Shown: in pieces, positions 1 through 6,364 of the stretch | Layout of the letters: each line of letters starts with the position of its first letter | How positions within the stretch are numbered: the stretch's first letter is position 1 | Assembly: GCA_937983065.1 (NCBI GenBank) | Contig: CALKAL010000149.1 | Coordinates: forward strand, 1 to 12,490 | Direction: 5' to 3' | From: an uncultured Bacillaceae bacterium | GTDB taxonomy: Bacteria; Bacillota; Bacilli; Bacillales; Alkalibacillaceae | DNA length: 12,490 bases | The notes under the pieces: generated by a model | Told to the model about the DNA's origin: nothing | What the model saw: only the letters and a program-made list of their open reading frames with translations | Database searches by the model: none | Translations under genes and position numbers: made by a program

Positions 1-46
1 GGTGGAAGGAATTTTGTTTTTTCGTTACCGTAAATTTTTATATAAT

Positions 47-312
47 TCGTCTAAAGCCCAAATCTTTATGCTGGCTCCAGAGATTTGTCCGATAGAGGCG
101 GTCTATAGCCCAAATCTTCAAGCCGACTCCAAAGATTTGTCCAATAGAAGCGGTCTAAAACCCAAATCTTCAAGCCGACTCCAAAGATTTGTCCAATAGA
201 AGCGGTCTAAAACCCAAATCTTCAAGCCGACTCCAAAGATTTGTCCAATAGACGCCGCCTAAAGCCCAAATCTTCAGGCTAACTCTAAAGATTTGTCCTT
301 TAGAACCTGCTA
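47..312. repeat. 52-bp tandem repeat array, about five units, hairpin-forming
   Basis: The motif CCCAAATCTT recurs at 57, 109, 161, 213 and 265, exactly every 52 bases. Units 109-160 and 161-212 are identical over all 52 bases. Unit 213-264 matches them except in its last ~12 bases, unit 57-108 differs at scattered sites, and unit 265-312 is diverged at its right end. A partial unit tail (CGTCTAAAG) precedes 57. Inside each unit CAAATCTT is followed about 13 bases later by AAGATTTG, so each copy can fold into a 7-8 bp stem. The stem survives in the outer units even though their loops have changed. The period is not a multiple of three, so no reading frame is maintained. No function is recognised; it lies upstream of brxB. 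Confidence 0.93.
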
Positions 313-323
313 TTTATCTAGCA
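308..323. repeat. Small inverted repeat at the edge of the 52-bp array
   Basis: TGCTA (308-312) and TAGCA (319-323) form a 5-bp stem with a 6-base loop, just where similarity to the 52-bp repeat decays. No T-tract follows on either strand, so it is not a convincing terminator. It may be a degenerate remnant of a further unit or chance. Confidence 0.3.
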
Positions 324-451
324 CGCTTCATTCATGCTTTAAAATACAAATTTTAAGTAAAGCTTTTCTTTATTTCAAAAAATAATTAAAACACTACATA
401 AACAGTCGTATTTTAAATTGCAAAAGCAAGTTTAAAAGTAGTTCAACATAA
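324..451. other. A+T-rich intergenic stretch with no recognised element
   Basis: Between the repeat array and the brxB promoter the sequence is markedly A+T-rich, with stops in all frames. I see no RNA gene, riboswitch or coding remnant here. Confidence 0.5.
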
Positions 452-480
452 TTGAATCTCGTTAGAAAAGTTGGTACGAT
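452..480 (+). promoter_or_regulatory. Putative sigma-A promoter of brxB
   Basis: A -35-like TTGAAT (452-457) and a -10-like TACGAT (475-480) are separated by 17 bases. Each matches the consensus at four of six positions. Transcription would start near 487, giving a leader of about 30 bases before the brxB start codon. No sigma-B-type GGGTAT box is seen. Confidence 0.4.
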
Positions 481-516
481 AGAAATGAAAAAATTTAAAA
501 TAAAGGGGCATGCTCT

Positions 517-948
517 ATGGACTTTAATCTTTATATGCAAGACTTCGTTAATAAGGCGAAAGAAGAGATAAACGAAGCTGGGTTTGAATCATTATCAACG
601 CCAGAAGAGGTTGATCAAGCTTTTGCTCGTAAAGGAACAACATTAGTAATGGTTAATTCTACATGCGGATGTGCAGGAGGAATTGCACGCCCAGCAGCAT
701 CAAATGCCATTCATTATGATCGCCGTCCAGATCATTTAGTGACAGTCTTTGCTGGACAAGATCGAGAAGCAACAGAAAGAGCTCGTGAATATTTCGAAGG
801 CTACCTTCCATCATCACCATCTTTTGCGCTATTAAAAGACGGTAAAATTGTTACGATGGTAGAACGGTATGAAATTGAAAGCTCAACACCGATGGAAGTC
901 GTTCAACAGTTACAATCAATTTTCGATGAGCATTGTGAGGAATTATAA
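517..948 (+). CDS. brxB: Bacilliredoxin BrxB (YqiW; YphP/YqiW family)
   Basis: A 143-residue thioredoxin-fold protein that, by family knowledge, removes bacillithiol from S-bacillithiolated proteins in the cytoplasm, becoming bacillithiolated itself at the first cysteine of its CGC motif. The motif is Cys50-Gly-Cys52 in the family context NSTCGCAGGIARPAA. Downstream are the conserved blocks HYDRRPDHLVTVFAGQD and GYLPSSPSFALLKDGK. A further cysteine, Cys139, lies in the C-terminal EHCEEL, and a Cys near the end is usual in the family. The length fits (BrxA and BrxB are about 145 residues), and the N-terminus MDFNLYMQD and PDHLVTVFAG resemble YqiW rather than YphP. The ATG is preceded by AAAGGGG (502-508) with an 8-base spacer. 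It sits alone between its own promoter and a terminator. Confidence 0.96.
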   Translation: MDFNLYMQDFVNKAKEEINEAGFESLSTPEEVDQAFARKGTTLVMVNSTCGCAGGIARPAASNAIHYDRRPDHLVTVFAGQDREATERAREYFEGYLPSSPSFALLKDGKIVTMVERYEIESSTPMEVVQQLQSIFDEHCEEL

Positions 949-961
949 TATAATGGGCATT

Positions 962-995
962 AAGGTGGTTAGCGCCACCTTTTCTTTATTTTAAC
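962..995 (+). terminator. Rho-independent terminator of brxB
   Basis: AAGGTGG (962-968) pairs with CCACCTT (975-981) around a 6-base loop, followed by a T-rich run (980-994). It lies 14 bases after the brxB stop. yqjA begins only 39 bases after the stem with no clear promoter of its own, so partial read-through into yqjA is likely. Confidence 0.85.
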
Positions 996-1020
996 GAATG
1001 TTTTAAGAAAGGATCCAGCT

Positions 1021-1965
1021 ATGTTTAAAATTGGTTACCGAACGATTAAAACGGCAATAGGAGCCTCATTATCCATATTTATTGCACAAATAATCGGCTT
1101 AGATTTTTATGTTTCAGCAGGGATTTTAACTATTTTATGTATTAAACCGACTAAAAGACGATCATTATTAAGTGCCGCGTACCGATTATTTGCGTCAATC
1201 ATCGCAATAATTATTTCTGCAATCATTTTTGAATTAATCGGCTATAATCCGTTTTCTTTCGGCTTAATATTACTTATTTTTATCCCAATTACAGTTATGT
1301 TAAAACTAACGGAAGGCATTATTACAAGTTCGGTTATTATGCTCCATCTTTACGCAACTGGAGCGATGTCTATCGGTCTATTCGCCAATGAGCTCGCTCT
1401 TTTAATCATCGGATTAGGTGTAGCCCTATTATTAAATTTATATATGCCAAGTTTAGATAATGAGCTTGAACGTATTCAAAAAGAGTTAGAAGCGAATTAC
1501 TCACAAATATTAAAAGAAATTGGTTTGTATTTAAAAACAGGTAATAAAGAGTGGACGGGTAAAGAAATAACAGAAGCGGAAAAATTGTTAGAAAAAGCGA
1601 AAGGCTTAGCTTCAAAAGATGTTGAAAACCATCTACTTAGAAGCAAGCATCCGTTTTTTAATTATTTTCATATGCGGGAAAAACAGTTAGAAACGCTAGA
1701 GCGAATGTTACCCCTTATAAGTCGATTAGATTTTAATGCAAGAGAGCATAAATATATCGGCCAGATGTTTGAAGATTTATCAAGTCGGGTGCACCCTGGG
1801 AATACAGCGATAAAATATTTAAATGAACTTAAAGAAATTAGAAAAAAATTTAATAAAGAACCTTTGCCAAAAACGTATGAGCAATTTGAAGAACGTGCAT
1901 TACTTTATACGCTTTTAAATGAAATCGAACAATATTTATCGATTAAACATTCATATAACAACTAA
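1021..1965 (+). CDS. yqjA: YqjA-like membrane protein, aromatic acid exporter (ArAE) family
   Basis: A 314-residue protein with a hydrophobic N-terminal half and a soluble C-terminal half. Likely membrane segments lie near residues 11-25, 29-41, 55-73, 78-94, 100-118 and 122-142, with conserved-looking GYRTIKTAIGASLSI and a basic KPTKRR (42-47) loop. Residues 144-314 are charged and helical, consistent with the C-terminal domain that accompanies the ArAE_1/DUF939 membrane domain. Family members are annotated as aromatic acid exporters, but the substrate of the Bacillus YqjA proteins is not something I can infer from sequence. The length is close to B. subtilis YqjA, and the position after brxB (yqiW) matches that genome as I remember it. 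GAAAGGA (1007-1013) precedes the ATG with a 7-base spacer. Confidence 0.88.
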   Translation: MFKIGYRTIKTAIGASLSIFIAQIIGLDFYVSAGILTILCIKPTKRRSLLSAAYRLFASIIAIIISAIIFELIGYNPFSFGLILLIFIPITVMLKLTEGIITSSVIMLHLYATGAMSIGLFANELALLIIGLGVALLLNLYMPSLDNELERIQKELEANYSQILKEIGLYLKTGNKEWTGKEITEAEKLLEKAKGLASKDVENHLLRSKHPFFNYFHMREKQLETLERMLPLISRLDFNAREHKYIGQMFEDLSSRVHPGNTAIKYLNELKEIRKKFNKEPLPKTYEQFEERALLYTLLNEIEQYLSIKHSYNN

Positions 1966-1975
1966 CGACAAAAAA

Positions 1976-2006
1976 CTCTCAAGATCATTCTTGAGAGACT
2001 TTTTTT
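1976..2006. terminator. Bidirectional terminator between yqjA and the Prli42-like gene
   Basis: CTCTCAAG (1976-1983) and CTTGAGAG (1990-1997) form a perfect 8-bp stem with loop ATCATT. A run of T (2000-2006) follows on the + strand, and a run of A (1970-1975) precedes it and gives a T-tract on the - strand. It therefore ends yqjA on + and the miniprotein gene (stop at 2025) on -. Confidence 0.93.
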
Positions 2007-2024
2007 CAAACAAACTTTCACCAT

Positions 2025-2174
2025 TTATAAAAACATAAATGCAGCAGTTAAAAACGTAGATAATAACATGGCAGCGATCATTAAATAAATAACGATCTTC
2101 GTCCATGTAACTTTTTTTCGTTTCGGTGTATAAGGAGCTTGCTTTTTCTTATTTTGCTTCTTTTTATTCGCCAC
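2025..2174 (-). CDS. 49-residue tail-like membrane miniprotein, Prli42-like
   Basis: The N-terminal half is very basic (residues 2-26 include many Lys, with KKKQNKKKQ and PKRKK). A single hydrophobic segment, about 27-48 (KIVIYLMIAAMLLSTFLTAAFMFL), runs to the C-terminus. By the positive-inside rule the Lys-rich part would be cytoplasmic. The segment closely resembles the pattern of Prli42, the conserved Firmicutes miniprotein that in Listeria anchors the stressosome, but here the cytoplasmic part is longer than the ~31-residue Listeria form. GTG at 2174 is chosen as start because AAAGGGGG (2183-2190) lies 8 bases upstream; extending to 2279 would read through the promoter and lacks a ribosome site. 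It is transcribed away from the mutase operon. The family call rests on pattern recall, so it is moderately sure. Confidence 0.75.
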   Translation of the reverse strand: MANKKKQNKKKQAPYTPKRKKVTWTKIVIYLMIAAMLLSTFLTAAFMFL

Positions 2175-2208
2175 GGCTACTTCCCCCTTTAAAATAACAC
2201 TATAAATT

Positions 2209-2237
2209 ATTGTAAAAGAAAAAGATTGATTGGACAA
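2209..2237 (-). promoter_or_regulatory. Putative sigma-A promoter of the Prli42-like gene
   Basis: Read on the - strand, TTGTCC (2237-2232) is 17 bases from TACAAT (2214-2209), with four and five matches to the -35 and -10 consensus. Transcription would start near 2202, leaving a leader of about 28 bases ahead of the GTG start. Its -35 overlaps that of the divergent mutase operon promoter. Confidence 0.55.
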
Positions 2238-2248
2238 GATAAATCTTT
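2221..2248. promoter_or_regulatory. Inverted repeat over the overlapping divergent -35 boxes, candidate operator
   Basis: AAAGATTGAT (2221-2230) and ATAAATCTTT (2239-2248) are inverted copies matching at 9 of 10 positions, with an 8-base centre TGGACAAG. The centre is the -35 region of both divergent promoters. A dimeric regulator bound here would cover both -35 elements. The sequence does not match the FapR, FadR or catabolite-responsive consensus that I know, so no regulator is named. Confidence 0.45.
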
Positions 2249-2258
2249 CCTTTAAAAT
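2231..2258 (+). promoter_or_regulatory. Putative sigma-A promoter of the propionyl-CoA operon
   Basis: TGGACA (2231-2236) and TAAAAT (2253-2258) each match the consensus at five of six positions and are 16 bases apart. The expected start of transcription near 2265 gives a leader of about 47 bases, too short for a cobalamin riboswitch. This start also excludes translation from an in-frame GTG at 2264. Confidence 0.6.
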
Positions 2259-2311
2259 AGAAAGTGGAGGAATTTTCACTTATCGTCATGTTGGAGAAAG
2301 GAGTGGTACTC

Positions 2312-3970
2312 ATGTCAAATAAATTTAACGAGTATCAACAATTATGGGAACAATCCGTTAAAAAAACAAATGAACGTTTTCCTGAAAGAAAAGAAAAATT
2401 TATGAACCATTCAGATATTGAAATTGACAGATTATATTTACCAAAAGAGGAAGAAACAAAAACGGATTATGTCGAAAAAATTGGTTTTCCTGGGCAATAT
2501 CCGTACACGAGAGGTATTCAACCTTCGATGTATCGGAACCGTTTTTGGACGATGCGACAATATGCAGGTTTTGGCTCAGCTAAGGAAACGAATAAACGGT
2601 TTCGTTATTTATTAGAGCAAGGGCAAACAGGTTTATCTGTCGCTTTCGATTTACCAACACAGATTGGCTATGATTCCGATGATCCCATGGCTGAAGGTGA
2701 GGTTGGAAAAGTTGGGGTGGCAATCGATTCCTTAGAGGATATGGAAATTTTATTTGATCAAATTCCATTAGATAAAGTAAGTACGTCTATGACGATTAAC
2801 GCACCGGCTTCTGTTTTATTATGTATGTATATCGCTGTAGCGGAGAAACAGGGCGTACCAAAGGAAAAAATTACGGGAACGATTCAAAACGATATATTAA
2901 AAGAATATATTGCTCGAGGGACATATATTTACCCACCGAAGCCTTCTATGCGTTTAATTACAAACATCTTTGAGTATTGTGCCACACATGTCCCTAAATT
3001 CAATACAATTAGTATTTCAGGCTATCATATTCGAGAAGCTGGATCAACGGCGGTTCAAGAAGTTGCTTTTACGTTAGCAAACGGTATGGCTTATGTTGAT
3101 GCTGCGATTGAAAGCGGTTTAAAAGTTGATGAATTCGCACCACGACTCGCTTTTTTCTTCAATGCGCATAATAACTTTTTTGAAGAAATCGCTAAATTCC
3201 GTGCTGCTAGGCGCATTTGGGCAAAAGTAATGAAAGAAAGATATAAGGCAACCGATGAAAGAAGTTTACGTTTAAGATTTCATACGCAAACAGGTGGCTC
3301 AACGTTAACGGCCCAACAGCCTGATAACAATATTGTACGAGTCGCCCTACAAGCACTTGCAGCTGTATTAGGTGGCACTCAAAGCTTGCATACTAACTCT
3401 CGAGACGAAGCATTAGCGTTACCAACAGAGGAATCAGCGCGAATTGCTTTAAGAACGCAACAAATTATCGCCCATGAAAGTGGAGTTGCGGATACAGTTG
3501 ATCCCCTTGGTGGCTCTTACTACGTTGAACAGCTTACAGATGATATTGAAAAAGAAGTTCAAAAATATTTAGATCGAATTGAAGAAATGGGTGGAGCCGT
3601 TCAAGCTGTTGAAGATGGTTATATGCAACGCGAAATTCATCAAGCAGCTTACGAGATGCAAAAAAAGATTGAATCAAAAGAAAATATTATTGTCGGTATG
3701 AATGAATTCACTGTTGACGAACCATTTCAAGGAGAATTACTAAAAGTAGATGAGCAGCTCGAAATTGATCAAGTTGCCCGTGTCCAATCAATAAGAGAAA
3801 ATAGGGATGAAGCTAACGTTCAAAACTGCTTGAACGCTTTAAGAAAAGCTTGTCAAAATGAAAAAGAAAATTTAATGCCACTTATTTTAGATGCGGTAAA
3901 AGCGTATGCAACGGTTGGAGAAATTTGTAATGTCATGCGTGATGAATTTGGAGAATATACCGGAGCTTAA
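2312..3970 (+). CDS. mutA: Methylmalonyl-CoA mutase, catalytic (substrate-binding) large subunit
   Basis: A 552-residue TIM-barrel subunit that rearranges (R)-methylmalonyl-CoA to succinyl-CoA using adenosylcobalamin held by the next gene's product. Seen in order: WTMRQYAGF (79-87), GLSVAFDLPTQIGYDSD, GTIQNDILKEYIARGT (about 190-204), YIYPPKPSMR, SISGYHIREAG and HTQTGGSTLTAQQPDNN. Substrate-specificity positions known from the Propionibacterium enzyme (Tyr89, Arg207, His244) correspond to Tyr84, Arg202 and His239 here. Isobutyryl-CoA mutase has Phe/Gln and 2-hydroxyisobutyryl-CoA mutase Ile/Gln at the first two, so methylmalonyl-CoA is the likely substrate. There is no C-terminal B12 domain; it is encoded separately, as in archaeal and Icm-type enzymes. 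The ATG at 2312 has AAAGGAG (2297-2303) 8 bases upstream. It is the first gene of the operon. Confidence 0.95.
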   Translation: MSNKFNEYQQLWEQSVKKTNERFPERKEKFMNHSDIEIDRLYLPKEEETKTDYVEKIGFPGQYPYTRGIQPSMYRNRFWTMRQYAGFGSAKETNKRFRYLLEQGQTGLSVAFDLPTQIGYDSDDPMAEGEVGKVGVAIDSLEDMEILFDQIPLDKVSTSMTINAPASVLLCMYIAVAEKQGVPKEKITGTIQNDILKEYIARGTYIYPPKPSMRLITNIFEYCATHVPKFNTISISGYHIREAGSTAVQEVAFTLANGMAYVDAAIESGLKVDEFAPRLAFFFNAHNNFFEEIAKFRAARRIWAKVMKERYKATDERSLRLRFHTQTGGSTLTAQQPDNNIVRVALQALAAVLGGTQSLHTNSRDEALALPTEESARIALRTQQIIAHESGVADTVDPLGGSYYVEQLTDDIEKEVQKYLDRIEEMGGAVQAVEDGYMQREIHQAAYEMQKKIESKENIIVGMNEFTVDEPFQGELLKVDEQLEIDQVARVQSIRENRDEANVQNCLNALRKACQNEKENLMPLILDAVKAYATVGEICNVMRDEFGEYTGA

Positions 3971-3991
3971 AGTGAAGGGAGGACCATTTAT

Positions 3992-4399
3992 ATGGAAAGA
4001 AAAATAAGAGTGTTAATCGCAAAACCAGGGCTAGATGGTCATGATCGCGGGGCACTCGTTATCGCTCAAGCGTTAAGAGATTACGGGATGGAAGTGATTT
4101 ATACTGGATTACGTCAATCTGCTACCCAAATTGTACAAGCAGCGATTCAAGAAGACGTTGATGTCATCGGGCTCTCATCATTATCAGGTGGTCATAAAGC
4201 GTTATTTCCGAAAGTTGTTGAATTGTTAAAGGAAAAAGGGGCAGAAGATATCCCAGTCATCGGTGGCGGTGTCATTCCAGATGAAGATATTGAATTTTTA
4301 TTAGAAAGTGGCGTAAATAAAGTTTTCACACCAGGCTCATCAACGAAAGATATTGCAAAGTATATTGAAGCTCTCATCCGAGGTGGACAAAATGAATAA
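3992..4399 (+). CDS. mutB: Cobalamin-binding small subunit of methylmalonyl-CoA mutase
   Basis: A 135-residue Rossmann-like B12-binding domain that carries adenosylcobalamin in base-off/His-on form for the catalytic subunit encoded just upstream. The full signature is visible: DxHxxG as Asp15-Gly-His17-Asp-Arg-Gly20, with His17 as the expected lower cobalt ligand; SxL as Ser62-Ser63-Leu64 in GLSSLSGGH; and the glycine-rich GGG at 91-93 in PVIGGGVIPDED. The length and start (RKIRVLIAKPGLDGHDRG) match stand-alone subunits and fused C-terminal domains of acyl-CoA mutases. It starts 21 bases after the catalytic subunit, with a strong GAAGGGAGG site (3974-3982). Its last 8 bases overlap the epimerase gene, which suggests coupled translation. 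The gene name follows heterodimeric usage; other databases may call it scpA/mcmA2-like. Confidence 0.95.
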   Translation: MERKIRVLIAKPGLDGHDRGALVIAQALRDYGMEVIYTGLRQSATQIVQAAIQEDVDVIGLSSLSGGHKALFPKVVELLKEKGAEDIPVIGGGVIPDEDIEFLLESGVNKVFTPGSSTKDIAKYIEALIRGGQNE

Positions 4400-4799
4400 A
4401 ATTGCACATATCGGCATAGCCGTTAAAAGCTTAGATGAAATGATACCTTTTTATCGAGATGTTCTCGGTTTAACGTTTAACGGTGTTGAAGAAGTAACAT
4501 CTGAGCAAGTTCGAGTTGCTTTTTTTAAGATTGGTGAAAGTGCGATTGAACTTTTAGAACCGTTAAATGAGCAATCTACTATTTATAAATTTATTGAAAA
4601 AAAAGGTGAAGGAATCCACCATATTGCTTTAGATGTGAATCATATTGAAAAAAGACTAGAAACGTTAAAAAATAAAGGCATTCCACTCATCCATGAGCAA
4701 CCGAAATTAGGTGCCCATCAAAGTCAAATTGCTTTTTTACATCCGAAAGCAGCAAACGGGGTATTAATTGAGCTATGTGAGACGAAGCAGGAGGATTAA
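4392..4799 (+). CDS. mce: Methylmalonyl-CoA epimerase (VOC superfamily, YqjC-like)
   Basis: A 135-residue metal-dependent epimerase that interconverts (S)- and (R)-methylmalonyl-CoA, linking the carboxylase to the mutase. Two beta-alpha-beta-beta-beta modules of the vicinal-oxygen-chelate fold are visible: IAHIGIAVKSLDEMIPFYRDVLGL at the start and GIHHIALDVNHIEKRLETLKNKGI in the second half. Expected metal ligands are His6, Glu53 (IELLEP), a histidine of His76-His77, and Glu127 (GVLIELCE). GAHQSQIAFLHPKAANGVLIEL matches the family's C-terminal signature. ATG 4392 is chosen over longer in-frame starts because the protein then begins like relatives (MNKIAHIGIAV) and GAGGTGG (4380-4386) sits 5 bases upstream. 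It overlaps the preceding gene by 8 bases, and the next gene's ribosome site lies inside its own 3' end. Confidence 0.96.
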   Translation: MNKIAHIGIAVKSLDEMIPFYRDVLGLTFNGVEEVTSEQVRVAFFKIGESAIELLEPLNEQSTIYKFIEKKGEGIHHIALDVNHIEKRLETLKNKGIPLIHEQPKLGAHQSQIAFLHPKAANGVLIELCETKQED

Positions 4800-4801
4800 T
4801 A

Positions 4802-6349
4802 ATGGATATTTATGAGAAAATTAATGAGCTATACGATAAACGACGTAAAGTTGAATTAGGTGGTGGCGATGAGAAAATAGCCAATCAACGGGACAAAGGA
4901 AAAAAAACAGCCCGCGAACGGATAGAATATTTGTTAGATGAAGGTTCCTTTGTTGAGTTAAATCCGTTTATTGAACATCGTGCCACCGATTTTGGTATGG
5001 ACGAAAAAGAAGCGCCGGGAGAAGGGGTTGTTACAGGTTATGGTACGATAAATGGTAGAGCCGTTTATTTATTCGCTCAAGACCCAACCGTATTTGGCGG
5101 GGCCTTAGGTGAGATGCACGGTAAAAAAATTGCTGCGGTCATGGATTTAGCCTACAAAAATGGTACTCCTTTTATCGGATTAAATGATTCTGGAGGAGCG
5201 CGTATCCAAGAAGGGGTCGCTTCTTTAGACGGCTATGGTCATGTGTTTTATCGTAATTCAATTTATTCGGGAGTTATTCCACAAATTTCAGTCATTTTAG
5301 GACCGTGTGCAGGAGGTGCCGTCTATTCACCAGCGATTACTGATTTTGTCATTATGGTTGAAAACACATCTCAAATGTTTATTACTGGACCGAAAGTGAT
5401 TGAAACGGTAACTGGTGAAACGATTTCCTCAGAAGATTTAGGAGGAGCGGATGTACATAATTCATTAACAGGCAATGCTCATTTAAAGGCAAAGACAGAA
5501 GAAGAAGCATTAGATTATGTGAAAGAACTTCTTACTTATTTACCGCAAAACAACGAGGAAAAAGTAGCGATTGAAAATACGAGTGAAAAGGAAGACTTTT
5601 TAAATGATTTAACAGATTTAATTCCTTTTGACCCTGTTCGTCCTTATGATGTGCGCCTTATTATCGATGAAGTCGTCGATGAAAATTCGTTTTTTGAAAT
5701 TCATCCTAATTTTGCGAAAAATATCGTCGTCGGCTTTGCGAGAATTAAAGGGGAGACAATTGGTTTAGTTTGTAATCAACCGAAAGTGTTAGCAGGCGGG
5801 CTAGATATCGATTCCAGTGATAAAGCTGCACGTTTTATTCGTTTTTGTGATTCCTTTAATATCCCGATCATTACGTTTGAGGATGTAACAGGGTTTTTCC
5901 CAGGAATAAAACAGGAACACGGTGGAATTATTCGTCACGGAGCAAAAATTTTGTACGCTTATTCGGAAGCAACCGTTCCAAAAATGACAGTCATTACGCG
6001 AAAAGCATACGGTGGAGCTTATGTCGCGTTAAATAGTAAATCAATTGGTGCGGATCTAGTTTTCGCTTGGCCAAACGCTGAAATTGCGGTGATGGGACCA
6101 GAAGGAGCTGCAAATATTATTTTCGCTAAAGAAATTAAAGAGAGTGACAATCCAGAACAGACAAGGCAGAATAAAATAACAGATTATCGTGATAAATTTG
6201 CAAATCCTTATGTTGCCGCAAAGTTAGGGATGGTTGATGATGTCATCGATCCGAGAGAAACACGGATTAAATTAGCTCAAGCGTTAACGATGCTTAGAAA
6301 TAAAAAAGAAAGTCGCCCAACTAAAAAACACGGTAACATCCCATTATAA
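4802..6349 (+). CDS. Acyl-CoA carboxylase carboxyltransferase (beta) subunit, propionyl-CoA/MmdA type (YqjD-like)
   Basis: A 515-residue carboxyltransferase that would move CO2 from carboxybiotin to propionyl-CoA to give (S)-methylmalonyl-CoA. Both crotonase-like halves are present. In the N-terminal half are DSGGARIQEGV (from Asp129) and GPCAGGAVYSPAITDF (167-182), the latter carrying the Gly171-Gly172 oxyanion pair. In the C-terminal half are FEDVTGFFPGIKQEHGGIIRHGAK, RKAYGGAYVAL with Gly404-Gly405, and FAWPNAEIAVMGPEGAANIIF. At the position after AYGGAY, where Streptomyces PccB has a specificity Asp (Asp422), this protein has Val408, as hydrophobic residues occur in the MmdA/transcarboxylase branch. 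Decarboxylase membrane subunits, biotin carrier and biotin carboxylase are absent from the window. AGGAGG (4789-4794) is 7 bases from the ATG, and the gap to mce is 2 bases. Confidence 0.93.
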   Translation: MDIYEKINELYDKRRKVELGGGDEKIANQRDKGKKTARERIEYLLDEGSFVELNPFIEHRATDFGMDEKEAPGEGVVTGYGTINGRAVYLFAQDPTVFGGALGEMHGKKIAAVMDLAYKNGTPFIGLNDSGGARIQEGVASLDGYGHVFYRNSIYSGVIPQISVILGPCAGGAVYSPAITDFVIMVENTSQMFITGPKVIETVTGETISSEDLGGADVHNSLTGNAHLKAKTEEEALDYVKELLTYLPQNNEEKVAIENTSEKEDFLNDLTDLIPFDPVRPYDVRLIIDEVVDENSFFEIHPNFAKNIVVGFARIKGETIGLVCNQPKVLAGGLDIDSSDKAARFIRFCDSFNIPIITFEDVTGFFPGIKQEHGGIIRHGAKILYAYSEATVPKMTVITRKAYGGAYVALNSKSIGADLVFAWPNAEIAVMGPEGAANIIFAKEIKESDNPEQTRQNKITDYRDKFANPYVAAKLGMVDDVIDPRETRIKLAQALTMLRNKKESRPTKKHGNIPL

Positions 6350-6364
6350 GCGGAGGTTTTAATT

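Noticed and set aside
2..199. Open frame of 65 codons at the left edge
   Set aside because: It runs through the 52-bp repeats, whose period shifts the frame in every unit, has no ribosome site, and encodes no recognisable protein.
57..312. CRISPR-like array
   Set aside because: The entire 52-base period is conserved, including the parts that would be spacers, and units 109-160 and 161-212 are identical. There are no unique spacers and no cas genes.
1406..1615. Antisense open frame within yqjA
   Set aside because: It is a low-complexity shadow of the coding strand with no ribosome site or family resemblance; the same holds for antisense frames at 2580-2768, 4192-4407, 6774-7176 and 7943-8284 and for the + frame at 9332-9553.
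2221..2248. Possible relation between the divergent-promoter dyad (GGACAA, AAATCTTT) and the 52-bp repeat (GGACAAATCTTT on -)
   Set aside because: The shared words are short, differently spaced and A+T-rich; chance is sufficient.
2175..2311. Cobalamin riboswitch upstream of the mutase genes
   Set aside because: The predicted leader is only about 47 bases and has no B12-box-like sequence or room for the fold.
2264..2311. Earlier in-frame start (GTG 2264) for the mutase catalytic subunit
   Set aside because: It lies at or before the predicted transcription start, while ATG 2312 has a well-spaced AAAGGAG.
2312..3970. Isobutyryl-CoA or 2-hydroxyisobutyryl-CoA mutase
   Set aside because: The two substrate-pocket positions are Tyr84 and Arg202, as in methylmalonyl-CoA mutase, not Phe/Gln or Ile/Gln.
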